A stretch of DNA of 64,000 bases from Bradyrhizobium sp. CB1015 (GCF_025200925.1 NZ_CP104174.1:7564001-7628000); one strand, 5' to 3'; shown: positions 17,458-25,808, counted from the stretch's first letter. Program-made: numbers and translations. Notes: generated from the sequence alone by a model not told the origin.

Positions 17458-17796
17458 GTGTCGATCATCCTGCAATCCACCGTCGGCGGCTTCTCCGAGC
17501 AGTTCATGCGCAAGCTGCCGCCGGTCGAGCAGGCGATGCGCGAGCACGGGCTCGAGCCGTCCGAATTCGTGATCTCCAAGGACTATGCATCGACCGCGAC
17601 AGTGCCGTTTCTCGGGCCGTTCTTCTACGATTACAGCGTGTTCTTCGGCGACGAGAAATTCAGCGTCACAGCACCGAACGACATGGTGTTCCTGGACTAT
17701 TTCTTCAAACGCGTTCTGGCGGCGGATCGACCGCCGAAGCGGCGGCGTCCGGGTTTGATGCAGAGGCTGTTCAGCTGGATGGCACAACCGGAGTGA
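17458..17796 (+). CDS. Conserved hypothetical protein
   Basis: A 112-residue protein with no recognised domain. It has an amphipathic N terminus, an aromatic-rich centre (Phe-Leu-Gly-Pro-Phe-Phe-Tyr-Asp-Tyr-Ser-Val-Phe-Phe) and a basic Pro-Lys-Arg-Arg-Arg-Pro patch before a C-terminal amphipathic helix, so a peripheral membrane location is possible. GTG 17458 is taken as the start, because the longer frame from 17296 would run through the rpoH terminator. Codon use matches the neighbouring core genes. Confidence 0.6.
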   Translation: MSIILQSTVGGFSEQFMRKLPPVEQAMREHGLEPSEFVISKDYASTATVPFLGPFFYDYSVFFGDEKFSVTAPNDMVFLDYFFKRVLAADRPPKRRRPGLMQRLFSWMAQPE

Positions 17797-17912
17797 GATT
17801 ACGGTCGATGCGCCTCGCTCGATCGCACTTGTCGCGGGACGCTAGCTCGTGTAAGTGCTGCGCCCCGGCGCAATCGCGCGCCGCTTTGTTCACGCTTTCA
17901 AAGGGAGGCGGC

Positions 17913-17981
17913 ATGAAGTTGAGATCGAAACCTTCCGACCGCCGCCCGCCCACGGCTCGGCCGCGGCAGGTCATGAGCTGA
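17913..17981 (+). CDS. Possible 22-residue basic peptide
   Basis: An ATG preceded by AAAGGGAGGCGGC encodes a 22-residue Arg/Pro-rich peptide that starts Met-Lys-Leu-Arg-Ser-Lys and ends Val-Met-Ser. The ribosome binding site is better than that of many neighbouring genes, which is the main support. It lies in the 266-base gap between two hypothetical genes, where nothing else is visible. It may be a chance reading frame. Confidence 0.3.
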   Translation: MKLRSKPSDRRPPTARPRQVMS

Positions 17982-18062
17982 GCGCCGCTTCGCGGCTGTT
18001 CTTCCAATTATTCACTCCGGTTCCGAGGGGCGTGACGCAACACGGCGTCGCGCCGTGTCGTC

Positions 18063-18455
18063 ATGTATTTGCGGTTCGTTACACCGCTCATCCACCCGCA
18101 CAGCCGCGTGGAGAGCGGCTTCTTTCGTGCGTCCTGGTACCTCGACCGGACCAACTGCCCCGACTGGATTCGGCACGAGATGGCAGATCAGTTCGACTGG
18201 TTCGCGCGGCATCTGCCGATCCCCGGGCGGATCGCGCGGCACTTCAAGCGGCGCGATTCGATCTGGGGCATTTGCTGGTTCGATCCCGGGGCCCGCGAGG
18301 CGGTCAGCCGCGCGCGCTACTGCGCGTGGCTGCTCGAGGAAGGCGGCCTGCCGGTGCGTACGATCACGACGTCGCACCAGCGTGAAGTGATCTGGCGCGA
18401 TGCGCATCAGATCGTCGCCAAGCCTTCGGCCGACCTTCCCAAGGCATTTCCTTGA
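18063..18455 (+). CDS. Hypothetical protein rich in aromatic residues
   Basis: A 130-residue protein that I cannot place in a family. It is rich in Trp, Phe and Arg, with a cluster near residues 22-55 (Phe-Arg-Ala-Ser-Trp-Tyr to Trp-Phe-Ala-Arg-His-Leu). It has no signal peptide or membrane segment. It is convergent with the amidase gene at 18541, with 85 bases between the stop codons. The start at 18063 is the only reasonable ATG. Confidence 0.6.
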   Translation: MYLRFVTPLIHPHSRVESGFFRASWYLDRTNCPDWIRHEMADQFDWFARHLPIPGRIARHFKRRDSIWGICWFDPGAREAVSRARYCAWLLEEGGLPVRTITTSHQREVIWRDAHQIVAKPSADLPKAFP

Positions 18456-18540
18456 ATGGGAACGGCTCGCCAAGCATTGGCCGTTCGGCCGGCGGTTTCG
18501 GCCGCTGGTTGCCGGACGCGCCTTCGTGGCTGGACTCCGC

Positions 18541-19167
18541 CTACTCCCCCCATTCCCGCGCCAGCGTCGCGAGGATGCAGCCTTCGCAATAGCGCGCGTC
18601 CTTGTAGTCGATCCAGTTGTGCGCATAGACGCGATCAGGCGGGATGTCGTAGCGCGCGCGCAGCACCTTGACGAGGATCTTCCACGCCACGACCTGAGCT
18701 TCGGTCGGCCCCGCCGTCACGTCGGGATAATTGCCGGCGAACTCGACGCCGATCGAATTGTCGCGCACGACCTGGCGATAGGTCGATCGGTTGTCGATGT
18801 ACTTGTTGTCGTTGCGGTTGGCGCCGTCGCCGTGGGTCGGCACGAGGTTCTCGGCGACCGCCCAATAGACCGTGCCGTCGGTCTCGACCCAGACCGTGAC
18901 GCCGCGCCGTGTCGGGTTCTTCGCCTGTGCCTGCGCGCCGCCGCGCGCCGAGCCCGCAGGTCCCTCGGTCTGGTGCACGATGATGTTGCGCCAGGGTCTT
19001 GCGTTGCGGACGTCGCCCCACGGCGCCAGCCAGACGATGTTCAGGCCGGGAATCTCGGGCGTGCCGGAAGCGCGCGCGAGCCTGGCGAGCTCGGCATCCG
19101 CAGCAGCGGCGGGGACGATCGGAAGGAGAGCAGCCAGGACGGCCGCGAGCAGGCGAAACATCATCAT
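18541..19167 (-). CDS. Secreted N-acetylmuramoyl-L-alanine amidase (amidase_2/PGRP type)
   Basis: A 208-residue protein with a cleavable signal peptide (residues about 1-23, ending Ala-Ala-Ala-Ala). The mature part is a zinc amidase of the amidase_2 fold: His65 in Ile-Ile-Val-His-Gln-Thr-Glu, a central His-Gly-Asp-Gly-Ala-Asn segment, and a C-terminal His-Asn-Trp-Ile-Asp-Tyr-Lys-Asp with a nearby Cys. It would cleave the amide between N-acetylmuramic acid and the stem peptide in the periplasm. The gene is 34 bases upstream of the diguanylate cyclase stop, in the same direction, but is not obviously co-regulated with it. Confidence 0.85.
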   Translation of the reverse strand: MMMFRLLAAVLAALLPIVPAAAADAELARLARASGTPEIPGLNIVWLAPWGDVRNARPWRNIIVHQTEGPAGSARGGAQAQAKNPTRRGVTVWVETDGTVYWAVAENLVPTHGDGANRNDNKYIDNRSTYRQVVRDNSIGVEFAGNYPDVTAGPTEAQVVAWKILVKVLRARYDIPPDRVYAHNWIDYKDARYCEGCILATLAREWGE

Positions 19168-19201
19168 GGAGGGTCCAATGCGACGTTGAGCCTAACAGGC
19201 T

Positions 19202-20467
19202 TTACGCGAATGTCCTCACCGTCCCGACAACCTCGGGTGAAAGCGGCGGGGCGGGGTCATAGACCGCAAAATCGTTCTTGCCGCTCTTCTTGGCGGCATA
19301 AAGGGCGTGGTCGGCGTTGGCCATCAGCCGGTCGGGGAATTCGCCGATGCCGCGATCCCACTCCGCAACCCCGATCGAGATCGCGATCGGAATGTCGCGG
19401 CCGCTGCAGCTGGCTGCATCCTGACGGCAGACCTCGAGCACGCGGCGGGCGATCGTGGCAGCCTCGCACAGGGACGAGGACGGCAGCACGACGCAGAACT
19501 CGTCGCCGCCGGTGCGGGCGAGCATGTCGCCGGGCCGCAGGCGCGTCTGCGCCATCAGGGTGAAGTGCTTGAGGCAGGCATCGCCGGCGGCATGGCCATG
19601 GGTGTCGTTGATGGTCTTGAAGCCGTCGAGATCGATCACCAGCAGCGAGAACGGCACACCGCTGCGCCCCGAACGGGCGCATTCCTCGGTCAGACGCTGC
19701 AGCAGGTGCCGCCGGTTGGCGACGCCGGTGAGATCGTCGAGCAGCGCGAGGTCTGCGACTTCGTTGCGCAAGCGATCGATCGCCATCAGCAGGAAACCGA
19801 AGTTGAGCGTCATCGACAGGAACAGCAGCCCGAGCACCATGATGGCATGGTTCTGGCCGCCGGCCACGGCCGAGAAATCGTAGTCGAGCAGGTTGCCCAC
19901 GACGCGCACGCAGAATGTCGCGAGCATGGCGATGATGACGATGCCGGACAGCCGGGCGCCCGGGCTGGCTCGCCCTTCCGGCGGAGACAGCAGCAAGTCC
20001 AGCGAGCACAACAGCGGCAAGGACTGTCCGAGCGTGTAGCAGAGCATCCGCAACGGCATGTGATCGAAGCCGAACTTGAACAGAACGACTCCGCTGAGGC
20101 TCAAGACCCCCGTCGCGACCATGAACCGCCAGGACACTGGCCGATCATAGAAGCGTTCGATGCCCATTGCGGCAAAGCAGCTCGCCCCGATGATGCCGGC
20201 ACCGGCGATCAGAAGCGGCACAGGAGACATGGCCGAAAGGCCGATCAGGGCTATCACCGCTCCACCCGAACCAACGAAGGCCGATGCCATCCAGAACCGC
20301 GCAGCCGCGAAATTCGGGTAGGAGCGCGTCACGTAGGCCCAGATCACGCCGAGCGCCAGGAAGTTGACGACGAAGACCGTCCACAATGTCGGTACGTTCA
20401 GCATGGCGCGTACAGCACGCGCAGCGTCCCGCTCCCCCTTCCCGGCAGCCGTCCGTCCATGACCCAT
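19202..20467 (-). CDS. Membrane-bound diguanylate cyclase (GGDEF)
   Basis: A 421-residue protein (400 if the Met at 20404 is used). About seven hydrophobic helices fill residues 25-235, and a GGDEF domain covers 250-410. The active-site Gly-Gly-Asp-Glu-Phe is intact, and five residues before it lies Arg-Pro-Gly-Asp, an allosteric I-site (RxxD), so the enzyme should make cyclic-di-GMP and be inhibited by it. The membrane part resembles no sensor domain that I can name. It lies upstream of the amidase on the same strand. Confidence 0.88.
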   Translation of the reverse strand: MGHGRTAAGKGERDAARAVRAMLNVPTLWTVFVVNFLALGVIWAYVTRSYPNFAAARFWMASAFVGSGGAVIALIGLSAMSPVPLLIAGAGIIGASCFAAMGIERFYDRPVSWRFMVATGVLSLSGVVLFKFGFDHMPLRMLCYTLGQSLPLLCSLDLLLSPPEGRASPGARLSGIVIIAMLATFCVRVVGNLLDYDFSAVAGGQNHAIMVLGLLFLSMTLNFGFLLMAIDRLRNEVADLALLDDLTGVANRRHLLQRLTEECARSGRSGVPFSLLVIDLDGFKTINDTHGHAAGDACLKHFTLMAQTRLRPGDMLARTGGDEFCVVLPSSSLCEAATIARRVLEVCRQDAASCSGRDIPIAISIGVAEWDRGIGEFPDRLMANADHALYAAKKSGKNDFAVYDPAPPLSPEVVGTVRTFA

Positions 20468-20807
20468 CCCCGTCTTCTTGCGGAGGACGATGCGACGGTT
20501 GCGCTTAATGGAGTCTCACTGCGGCTTGCGAAAACGCATGCTTGGTTTTGGATTCATGAACGCCACGCGCCATTGTCGGATCGTTAAGCCTGTCGCCGCC
20601 GATGGCCGCGCTGGCGCGCGAAGCGGATTCGCGACCAAAAATCACCCGAAAATGCATCTGAGCTGTGGATAACAGGATGACACGGATGTGACGACGCGGG
20701 GCAGCCGGCTCCGAATCTGCTGAGTTTGTCGTCGAGGATGTTGCGAGGCTGGCCCTCCGCCGAGCACCCTCGTGTCGCGTTCCACCATTAACCCTTGAGA
20801 GGATACT
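20468..20807. other. 340-base gap, no gene recognised
   Basis: This is the gap between the divergent diguanylate cyclase and the lysine-rich peptide gene. Frames of 64 residues and less are present, but none has a ribosome binding site or protein-like composition. No strong hairpin or palindrome was seen. It presumably contains both promoters. Confidence 0.5.
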
Positions 20808-20876
20808 ATGGCTAAGAAAGCGAAGAAGGCGGCGAAGAAGAAGGCGAAAAAGGCCAAGAAGGCGAAGAAGAAGTAA
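20808..20876 (+). CDS. 22-residue lysine/alanine peptide
   Basis: ATG 20808 to TAA 20874-20876 encodes a 22-residue peptide made only of Met, Ala and Lys, with 15 lysines in a repeating Ala-Lys-Lys pattern. A GAGAGGA ribosome binding site sits 5-11 bases upstream, and two hairpins with a T tract follow, so the gene is a self-contained unit. The composition resembles the Lys/Ala-rich tails of histone H1-like and AlgP-like proteins, suggesting binding to nucleic acid. It is too short for most gene callers. The charge pattern could also be an artefact of low-complexity DNA, but the flanking signals argue against that. Confidence 0.7.
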   Translation: MAKKAKKAAKKKAKKAKKAKKK

Positions 20877-20893
20877 CGAGGCTTCTGTTTCTT

Positions 20894-20966
20894 TGCCCGG
20901 GTGGACTCAGCTCCGCCCGGGCGTCGGGTCGATCGAAGGTGGCGGGCGCAAGGCCCGCTTTTTTAT
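20894..20966 (+). terminator. Double hairpin terminator after the lysine-rich peptide gene
   Basis: The first stem is GCCCGGGTGGA paired with TCCGCCCGGGC (20894-20921). The second is GCGGGC-gcaag-GCCCGC (20942-20958) followed directly by seven T residues. The second is a standard Rho-independent terminator. Confidence 0.8.
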
Positions 20967-21000
20967 TGCGCGAATGTTCGAGGCGCACCCGCTCTGACAG

Positions 21001-21125
21001 CGTCATGGCCGGGCTTGTCCCGGCCATCCACGCCTTGCCGCACAGTCCGAAGAACGTGGATGCCCGGGCCTTCGCCTCGCCGAAGCGGCTTCGGCCGCGC
21101 AGGCGGGACAAGCCCGGGCGTGACG
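21001..21125. repeat. Intergenic inverted-repeat element (CGTCATGGCCGGGC type)
   Basis: The left part carries CATGGCCGGGCTTGTCCCGG and the right part the inverted GGGACAAGCCCGGGCGTGACG. The same family occurs at 41713-41810. Such elements are abundant in Bradyrhizobium chromosomes and lie between genes. Confidence 0.8.
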
Positions 21126-21151
21126 AGACCTCTCGAGAGGTGAAGGAAAAT

Positions 21152-21763
21152 CTACCGCTCTGACAACGCCAGCTTGGCGCCGAGCGCGGCGAAGCCGGCG
21201 GCAAAGCTGCGGCGCAGCCAGGCCATGACGGCCGGGCGGGAGATGACACGCTCGCGCACCGCGGCGGCGGAGAAGCCGTAGAGGACGAACACCGCGAACG
21301 TCATCGCCATGAAGGCCCCGCTCAATTGCAGCACGCGCGCCAGCACATGGGCCTCGTCCGCCGCGATGAACTGCGGCAGGAAGGCGAGAAAGAAGATCGA
21401 CAGCTTCGGATTGAGGATGTTGATCAGGAAGCCGGTGACGATGACGCGGCTGCTCGATCGCTCCGTGATCTCGCCGCCAACCGCCAGCGCCCCGGTCTCG
21501 CGCAGCGCCTGCCAGGACATGTAGAGCAGATAGGCGACGCCGCACCATTTCAGCGCGGCGAAGGCGAGCGCGCTGGTGTGAAGCACGGCGGCAAGGCCGA
21601 GCATCGCCGCCGCCATGTGCGGCACGATGCCGAGCGTGCAGCCGAAGGCGGCCGCCACGCTGGCGCGCGAACCGCGGGTCAGCGCCGCGGCCAGCGTGTA
21701 GAGCACGCCGGTGCCGGGGGAAGCGACGACGATGAGCGAGGTGAGCAGGAAGGACCAGGTCAT
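21152..21763 (-). CDS. LysE/RhtB family amino-acid exporter
   Basis: A 203-residue inner-membrane protein with six hydrophobic helices and the family signature near the N terminus (Ala-Ser-Pro-Gly-Thr-Gly, residues about 14-19) and in the third helix region (Gly-Val-Ala-Tyr-Leu-Leu-Tyr). The Asn-Pro-Lys segment at about 117-119 is also typical. It is predicted to export amino acids or homoserine-like compounds; the substrate is unknown. It is flanked on both sides by intergenic repeat elements and has no linked regulator. Confidence 0.88.
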   Translation of the reverse strand: MTWSFLLTSLIVVASPGTGVLYTLAAALTRGSRASVAAAFGCTLGIVPHMAAAMLGLAAVLHTSALAFAALKWCGVAYLLYMSWQALRETGALAVGGEITERSSSRVIVTGFLINILNPKLSIFFLAFLPQFIAADEAHVLARVLQLSGAFMAMTFAVFVLYGFSAAAVRERVISRPAVMAWLRRSFAAGFAALGAKLALSER

Positions 21764-21838
21764 GGACCGACGCTATCACCCCGGATCAAGGCGGGGAAGC
21801 CGATCCGTTCACCCCCCGCGCAACGGCGAAGCCGTTGT

Positions 21839-21967
21839 CGCTGGAGGTGGCCGCTTCTTCGGCGGCCCTCGAAGGGCGACGGCCCGGCTGCATCTCGGCC
21901 GTGCATCCTTCGAGGCTTGCGCTACGACACTATCGCGTCGCAGCGCGCGCACCTCAGGATGACGGAG
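21839..21967. repeat. Intergenic inverted-repeat element (CATCCTTCGAGG type)
   Basis: The element contains GCGGCCCTCGAAGGGCGACGG and ends CTCAGGATGACGGAG. Members of the same family lie at 30945, 54608 and 63483. It fills most of the gap between the LysE gene and the response regulator. Confidence 0.8.
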
Positions 21968-22008
21968 TTGATAGCAGTTTGGTTCGCAACGAGGCGAAAC
22001 CTATGCCG

Positions 22009-22383
22009 TCAGGACAGCTGAGCGATCTCGGCCTCGCGCAGCACGTCGAGCGGCGCCCAGGGCTTGGCCCAGAACTTGGCACCGTCGGGCAAGGCCTGCT
22101 TCAAGGGGCGGCCAGAGGTGACGACGACGTCGAGCTTGGGATTGCGGTGCTTGGCGACATGCGCGAGCTCGACGCCGTCCATGCGGCCGGCAAGCTGCAC
22201 GTCGGTCAACATCAGGCAGAGCGCACCGGCGCTGTTGTCGAGGACGCGCTCGGCGGCCTCGGCGCTCTCGCACTGGATGACCTGGTAGCCGCTCTCCTCC
22301 AGCAGGACGCAAAGCATCTCCCGCTGCATGGCGTCGTCTTCAACGATCAGCGCTGTCGCGCGTAATGGCGTCGCTTGTCCCAT
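22009..22383 (-). CDS. Single-domain response regulator
   Basis: A 124-residue CheY-like receiver: acidic pocket Val-Glu-Asp-Asp near residue 15, phospho-acceptor Asp in Leu-Thr-Asp-Val-Gln-Leu, the Thr/Ser position in Val-Thr-Ser-Gly-Arg-Pro, and the conserved Lys in Trp-Ala-Lys-Pro-Trp. It has no output domain, so it would act through protein contacts or as a phosphate sink. The start at 22383 is preferred over 22416 because the receiver fold begins shortly after. No histidine kinase is adjacent. Confidence 0.85.
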   Translation of the reverse strand: MGQATPLRATALIVEDDAMQREMLCVLLEESGYQVIQCESAEAAERVLDNSAGALCLMLTDVQLAGRMDGVELAHVAKHRNPKLDVVVTSGRPLKQALPDGAKFWAKPWAPLDVLREAEIAQLS

Positions 22384-22503
22384 CGGCGGCTCCCAATGCA
22401 TGCCCTCATAACGCATGTTAAAAACCCAGGCGGACGTGGGTTCGGTTTCATTTCAAAAAAAGTAATTCATAGTTCCATCATCGGGCACTTGAAGGGGGAA
22501 CTC

Positions 22504-23334
22504 ATGACGACGATTCGGGGCGCCGCCGCCATCACGGGAGCTGCGAGCGGCATCGGCCGGGCGCTGGCGATCGAGCTCGCGCAGCGCGGCTGCGACCTTG
22601 CGCTGGCCGATCGCGACGAGGGCGGATTGAAGGCGCTCGCGGCGGAGATCGGAACAACGCGCAAGGTCAGCCTGCATCGCGTCGACGTCGGCGAGGCCGG
22701 GAACATCGCGCAGTTCGCAGGCGAAGCCATCGCCGCGCATCCCGCCCTCGGCATCGTCGTCAACAATGCCGGCGTCGCGCTGATGGGCTCGTTCGAGGAG
22801 ATCGACCAGGCCCAGATGGACTGGTTGTTCGACATCAATTTCTGGGGCGTGGTGCACGGCACGCGCGCCTTCCTGCCGCATCTGAAGACGAGGGACGAGG
22901 GGCACATCGTCAACCTCTCCTCGATCTTCGGCATCATCGCCCCGCCGGGCCAATCGGCTTATGCCGCGGCGAAATTCGCGGTGCGCGGCTTCTCGGAGAG
23001 CGTGCGGCACGAGCTCAGCGTCGCCGGCAGCCCGGTGAAGCTGTCGGTCGTGCATCCCGGCGGCGTCGCCACCGCGATTGCGCGCAACGCGCGCACCGGC
23101 GTCGGCGTCACCGACAATGCCCGCCGCGCGCAATCGATCGAGCGGTTCGAGAATGCGGCGAAGACCTCGCCGAAGGACGCGGCACTGCGCATCATCAGGG
23201 GCATCGAGCGGAACGAGCCGCGCATCCTGATCGGCAACGACGCCCGCTTCATGGACCTGCTGCAGCGCTTCCGCCCGGGAACCTATTGGGCGCCGCTGCA
23301 GCGGCGGCTGGAGAAGATGGCGAAGGGGACGTAG
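22504..23334 (+). CDS. Short-chain dehydrogenase/reductase
   Basis: A 276-residue classical SDR. It has Rossmann motif Thr-Gly-Ala-Ala-Ser-Gly-Ile-Gly at about residues 11-18, Asn-Asn-Ala-Gly near 86, and catalytic Ser and Tyr-Ala-Ala-Ala-Lys near 139 and 153-157. An Asp after beta-2 (Ala-Asp-Arg-Asp) suggests NAD(H) preference. The long C terminus (Met-Asp-Leu-Leu-Gln-Arg-Phe) resembles SDRs acting on acyl or lipid substrates, but the substrate is unknown. ATG 22504 has AGGGGG upstream. Confidence 0.88.
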   Translation: MTTIRGAAAITGAASGIGRALAIELAQRGCDLALADRDEGGLKALAAEIGTTRKVSLHRVDVGEAGNIAQFAGEAIAAHPALGIVVNNAGVALMGSFEEIDQAQMDWLFDINFWGVVHGTRAFLPHLKTRDEGHIVNLSSIFGIIAPPGQSAYAAAKFAVRGFSESVRHELSVAGSPVKLSVVHPGGVATAIARNARTGVGVTDNARRAQSIERFENAAKTSPKDAALRIIRGIERNEPRILIGNDARFMDLLQRFRPGTYWAPLQRRLEKMAKGT

Positions 23335-23343
23335 GCGTGGCGC

Positions 23344-23509
23344 TTCACCCTCCCCTGGAGGGGGAGGGTCGGCTCACATTGAGCGCAGCGAAATGTGAGA
23401 CGGGGTGGGGTGACAGTCTCTCCACATCCGATACTGCCCGAGTGGAGAGATCACCCCACCCCGCTCGCGCTTCGCGCGATCGACCCTCCCCCTCCAGGGG
23501 AGGGTGAAG
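23344..23509. repeat. Intergenic inverted-repeat element (CCTCCCCTGGAGGGGGAGGG type)
   Basis: The ends ACCCTCCCCTGGAGGGGGAG and CCCTCCCCCTCCAGGGGAGG are inverted copies, and GGTGGGGTGA and TCACCCCACC lie inside. Related copies are at 43107 and 58775. It sits between the convergent SDR and transglycosylase genes and touches the latter's stop codon. Confidence 0.85.
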
Positions 23510-24316
23510 TCACTGCCCCATCAGCCGATCGGCGAAATACCCGATCGTCTTGCGATAGACCACCGCCCTGTTCCACTCGCGCATCGCCTCGAAGTTCGGC
23601 GTGCCCTCGCCATAGGGCTGGCCCATCTTGAAGCCGCTCGTTTTCAAGAGGTTTGCGGTCGAGGCGAGCACGTCGGGGATGCTGTGGCGGAGGTCGACAT
23701 GGCCGTCGCCGTCGAAATCGACGCCGTACTTGATGTAGGACGACGGCAGGAACTGGGTCTGGCCGATCTCGCCGGCATAGGCGCCGATGAGATCGCGCAG
23801 CGGCAGGTCGCCGCGCTGCACGACCTTGAGCGCGGCGAGCAGCTCGCCCTGGAACAGATCGGTGCGGCGGCAATCATGCGCGAGCGTCGCCAGCGTGCGG
23901 ATCACCGGCAGCTTGCCGGTGTCGCCCTTGCCGAAATCGCTCTCGAGGCCCCAGATCGCGACCAGGATATAGCGTGGCACGCCGAATTGCTGCTCGATAC
24001 GCGACAGCAGCGCGGCATGGCGCTGCAGCAGCGCGCGGCCGCCATTGATGCGGCCGGGGCCGACGCGGGTCGAGACGTACTGCTCGAAGCTCTTGTTGAA
24101 GGTGTAACGCTGGCGCCGGTCGAAGGCGAGCACGGCCCCATCAGGCGTCACGCCGCTGAGCGCCGCATTGGTCACGCTTGCTGAGACGCCCGCGGCCTGC
24201 GCCTCCTGCGCCATGCTGGCGATGAAGCTGTTGAAGTCGCCGCCGCAGCGGGCGGCCTGCGCCGATCCGCCGGCCAGAGACACGACCAAGGCGGCAGCGA
24301 GAAGCAGTCTCAGCAT
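23510..24316 (-). CDS. Lytic murein transglycosylase, MltB family
   Basis: A 268-residue protein with a signal peptide (residues 1-22, ending Ala-Gln-Ala) and an SLT_2/GH103 domain. The catalytic Glu lies in Gly-Leu-Glu-Ser-Asp-Phe-Gly, and the substrate-groove motif Gln-Thr-Gln-Phe-Leu-Pro-Ser-Ser-Tyr and the Asp-Phe-Asp-Gly-Asp-Gly loop are intact. It would cleave glycan strands in the periplasm to give 1,6-anhydromuramoyl ends. There is no lipobox Cys, so it is the soluble type. The start at 24316 has GGGGGA upstream; a much longer frame to 24949 is antisense shadow. Confidence 0.9.
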   Translation of the reverse strand: MLRLLLAAALVVSLAGGSAQAARCGGDFNSFIASMAQEAQAAGVSASVTNAALSGVTPDGAVLAFDRRQRYTFNKSFEQYVSTRVGPGRINGGRALLQRHAALLSRIEQQFGVPRYILVAIWGLESDFGKGDTGKLPVIRTLATLAHDCRRTDLFQGELLAALKVVQRGDLPLRDLIGAYAGEIGQTQFLPSSYIKYGVDFDGDGHVDLRHSIPDVLASTANLLKTSGFKMGQPYGEGTPNFEAMREWNRAVVYRKTIGYFADRLMGQ

Positions 24317-24514
24317 GTGGAGCAATCCCCCAAGAATCCTCAAGAATCCCAGTGCGAAGCAGCGCTGAGGATCATGCCCGGGAACGCCGCAACCGTCAAA
24401 GCGCAAGGCTTGAAGAGCAAGGATTGAAGGCAACGCCTTGAAGCACAAGGCTTGATCCGCATCAAACCGTCTCACACCGTGCTTTCTAGACTGAGCCGAG
24501 CAGGAGAACCGCAC

Positions 24515-25021
24515 ATGACCGGAATTACCTTGACCGCCGAGCAGATCCGCAATGCGCCCGCCTTGGTGCGGCAATGGATCGAGCAGGAGGTGATCGCCGC
24601 GCTCGGCCTTGCGCCGCGGACGCCGGCGGCCGTGCCGCCGCAAGTCCCCCACCTCGTCGCCTGCAGCGTGGAGGACATGGCCGGCGTGCTCGAGCACATC
24701 CGCGGCGTGCTTCCTGCCGTGAACGTGCTGTTCGAGCTCGGCCGCCCCGGCATCAGCTTCGGCCGCCCCGCGGTGATGACGTTCCGCCTGATGGACATTC
24801 TGCATCACACCCGCCTGCAGGAGATCGGCGAGGTCATGACGTGCCTCGAAATGATCAACCAGGCGCTGACCGCGGTGAAGAAGGACGCTTCCGTGCGGTT
24901 CTGCGGCTTCGACAATGAGGGTCACTGCCTGATCGCGCCGCAGACTCAAGAGAGCATCGCGACGCTGTGGCAGACCATGATGGAACGGCAGCAGGCCGCG
25001 CGCGCCGCGCCGGCGGCGTGA
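24515..25021 (+). CDS. Hypothetical protein
   Basis: A 168-residue protein not assigned to a family. It is predicted mainly helical and begins Met-Thr-Gly-Ile-Thr-Leu-Thr-Ala-Glu-Gln-Ile-Arg. The central part has His-His-Thr-Arg and Cys-Leu-Glu-Met-Ile. It has no signal peptide. ATG 24515 has CAGGAGAA upstream. Its stop overlaps the region from which the next small membrane-protein gene starts (18 bases apart), so the two are probably an operon. Confidence 0.65.
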   Translation: MTGITLTAEQIRNAPALVRQWIEQEVIAALGLAPRTPAAVPPQVPHLVACSVEDMAGVLEHIRGVLPAVNVLFELGRPGISFGRPAVMTFRLMDILHHTRLQEIGEVMTCLEMINQALTAVKKDASVRFCGFDNEGHCLIAPQTQESIATLWQTMMERQQAARAAPAA

Positions 25022-25038
25022 CGGTGAAGGGTGTCGCC

Positions 25039-25380
25039 ATGCCCAACCACCAGCAGCCTCAATCCGGCCGCTCCCTCCTGCGCATCCCGCTGTTCCGCCT
25101 GCTCGCCATCAACCTCGCGATCGGCGCCTGCGCCGCCGTGCTCTTGGTCGGCGGCCTGCTCTGGCTCAATCCCGGGCATCTGCGCGAGCTGATCTTCGCC
25201 GACCGCGCACCCGGTATTGCGCTTGTGCTGCTGCTCGCCGCCTTCCTCATCACGTTCGGCTCGGCCGCGATGGGGAGCGCGATCATGGTGCAGGGACGGA
25301 AAGAGCATAGCGCCAAGGGCGGCGGACATGGGTCTCGCCTCGCCGTGCAGGAGGTGACGCAGCACCCGCGCGCGCGTTGA
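25039..25380 (+). CDS. Small two-helix membrane protein
   Basis: A 113-residue protein with hydrophobic helices at about 22-48 and 60-85 and a basic C terminus. No family is recognised. It follows the previous hypothetical gene closely, suggesting co-transcription. GTG 25024 is an alternative start; ATG 25039 gives the more usual polar N terminus. Confidence 0.65.
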   Translation: MPNHQQPQSGRSLLRIPLFRLLAINLAIGACAAVLLVGGLLWLNPGHLRELIFADRAPGIALVLLLAAFLITFGSAAMGSAIMVQGRKEHSAKGGGHGSRLAVQEVTQHPRAR

Positions 25381-25808
25381 AAGACAGACGATCCGACCCT
25401 GCGGCTGGATCTGGGATGCCACCCTTTGCACGTCCGCGGGAAGACGTGCAGACGAACGCACTCTCGGACAGAACGTCGCGCGCTCGCTGCATTGCGAGAG
25501 CGAGTGAGATGAACAAATTGATTTGGAAATCCACACAATTGTTTCGATGCGCGACTGCATCACACATCGCACACGGCGCATATCTGATGCGCTGGCTGCG
25601 ACATCGACGCCACCACGATTTGCCTTGCCATCGCGGCGCGCCTTCTATAGCGTTCTATTTTAGGTTGTCGCCCTGCCAGCCCCGGGCGACGCTGAAAAGA
25701 TAAACGGCGGGCTTCGGCCCGCCGTTTATTGAAGGGCATGTATTGAAGGGCGTGGCGACGATCCCGAAAGTCATTTGACTGCGGCGTCCTGATCGAGGAC
25801 AAGCCGCC
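25381..25808. other. 428-base gap with an unassigned terminator
   Basis: A possible 64-residue frame (25509-25703) ends exactly where a terminator hairpin begins, but its His/Arg-rich composition and weak GAG ribosome binding site make it doubtful. A 16-base AT-rich tract near 25510-25545 could be a promoter for a small RNA ending at the hairpin. Nothing else was recognised. Confidence 0.4.
25702..25730 (+). terminator. Rho-independent terminator or bidirectional hairpin
   Basis: AAACGGCGGGC-ttcg-GCCCGCCGTTT (25703-25728) is a perfect stem with a UUCG tetraloop. It can act on either strand. No clear gene ends at it. Its stem is nearly identical to that of the rpoD terminator. Confidence 0.75.

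Noticed and set aside
23344..23509. Possible CRISPR or satellite array
   Set aside because: The repeats are inverted single elements dispersed at other sites, not regularly spaced direct repeats with unique spacers.
25509..25703. A 64-residue frame ending at a terminator
   Set aside because: His/Arg-rich composition, weak ribosome binding site and antisense overlap with similarly poor frames. Noted only as a description of the gap.
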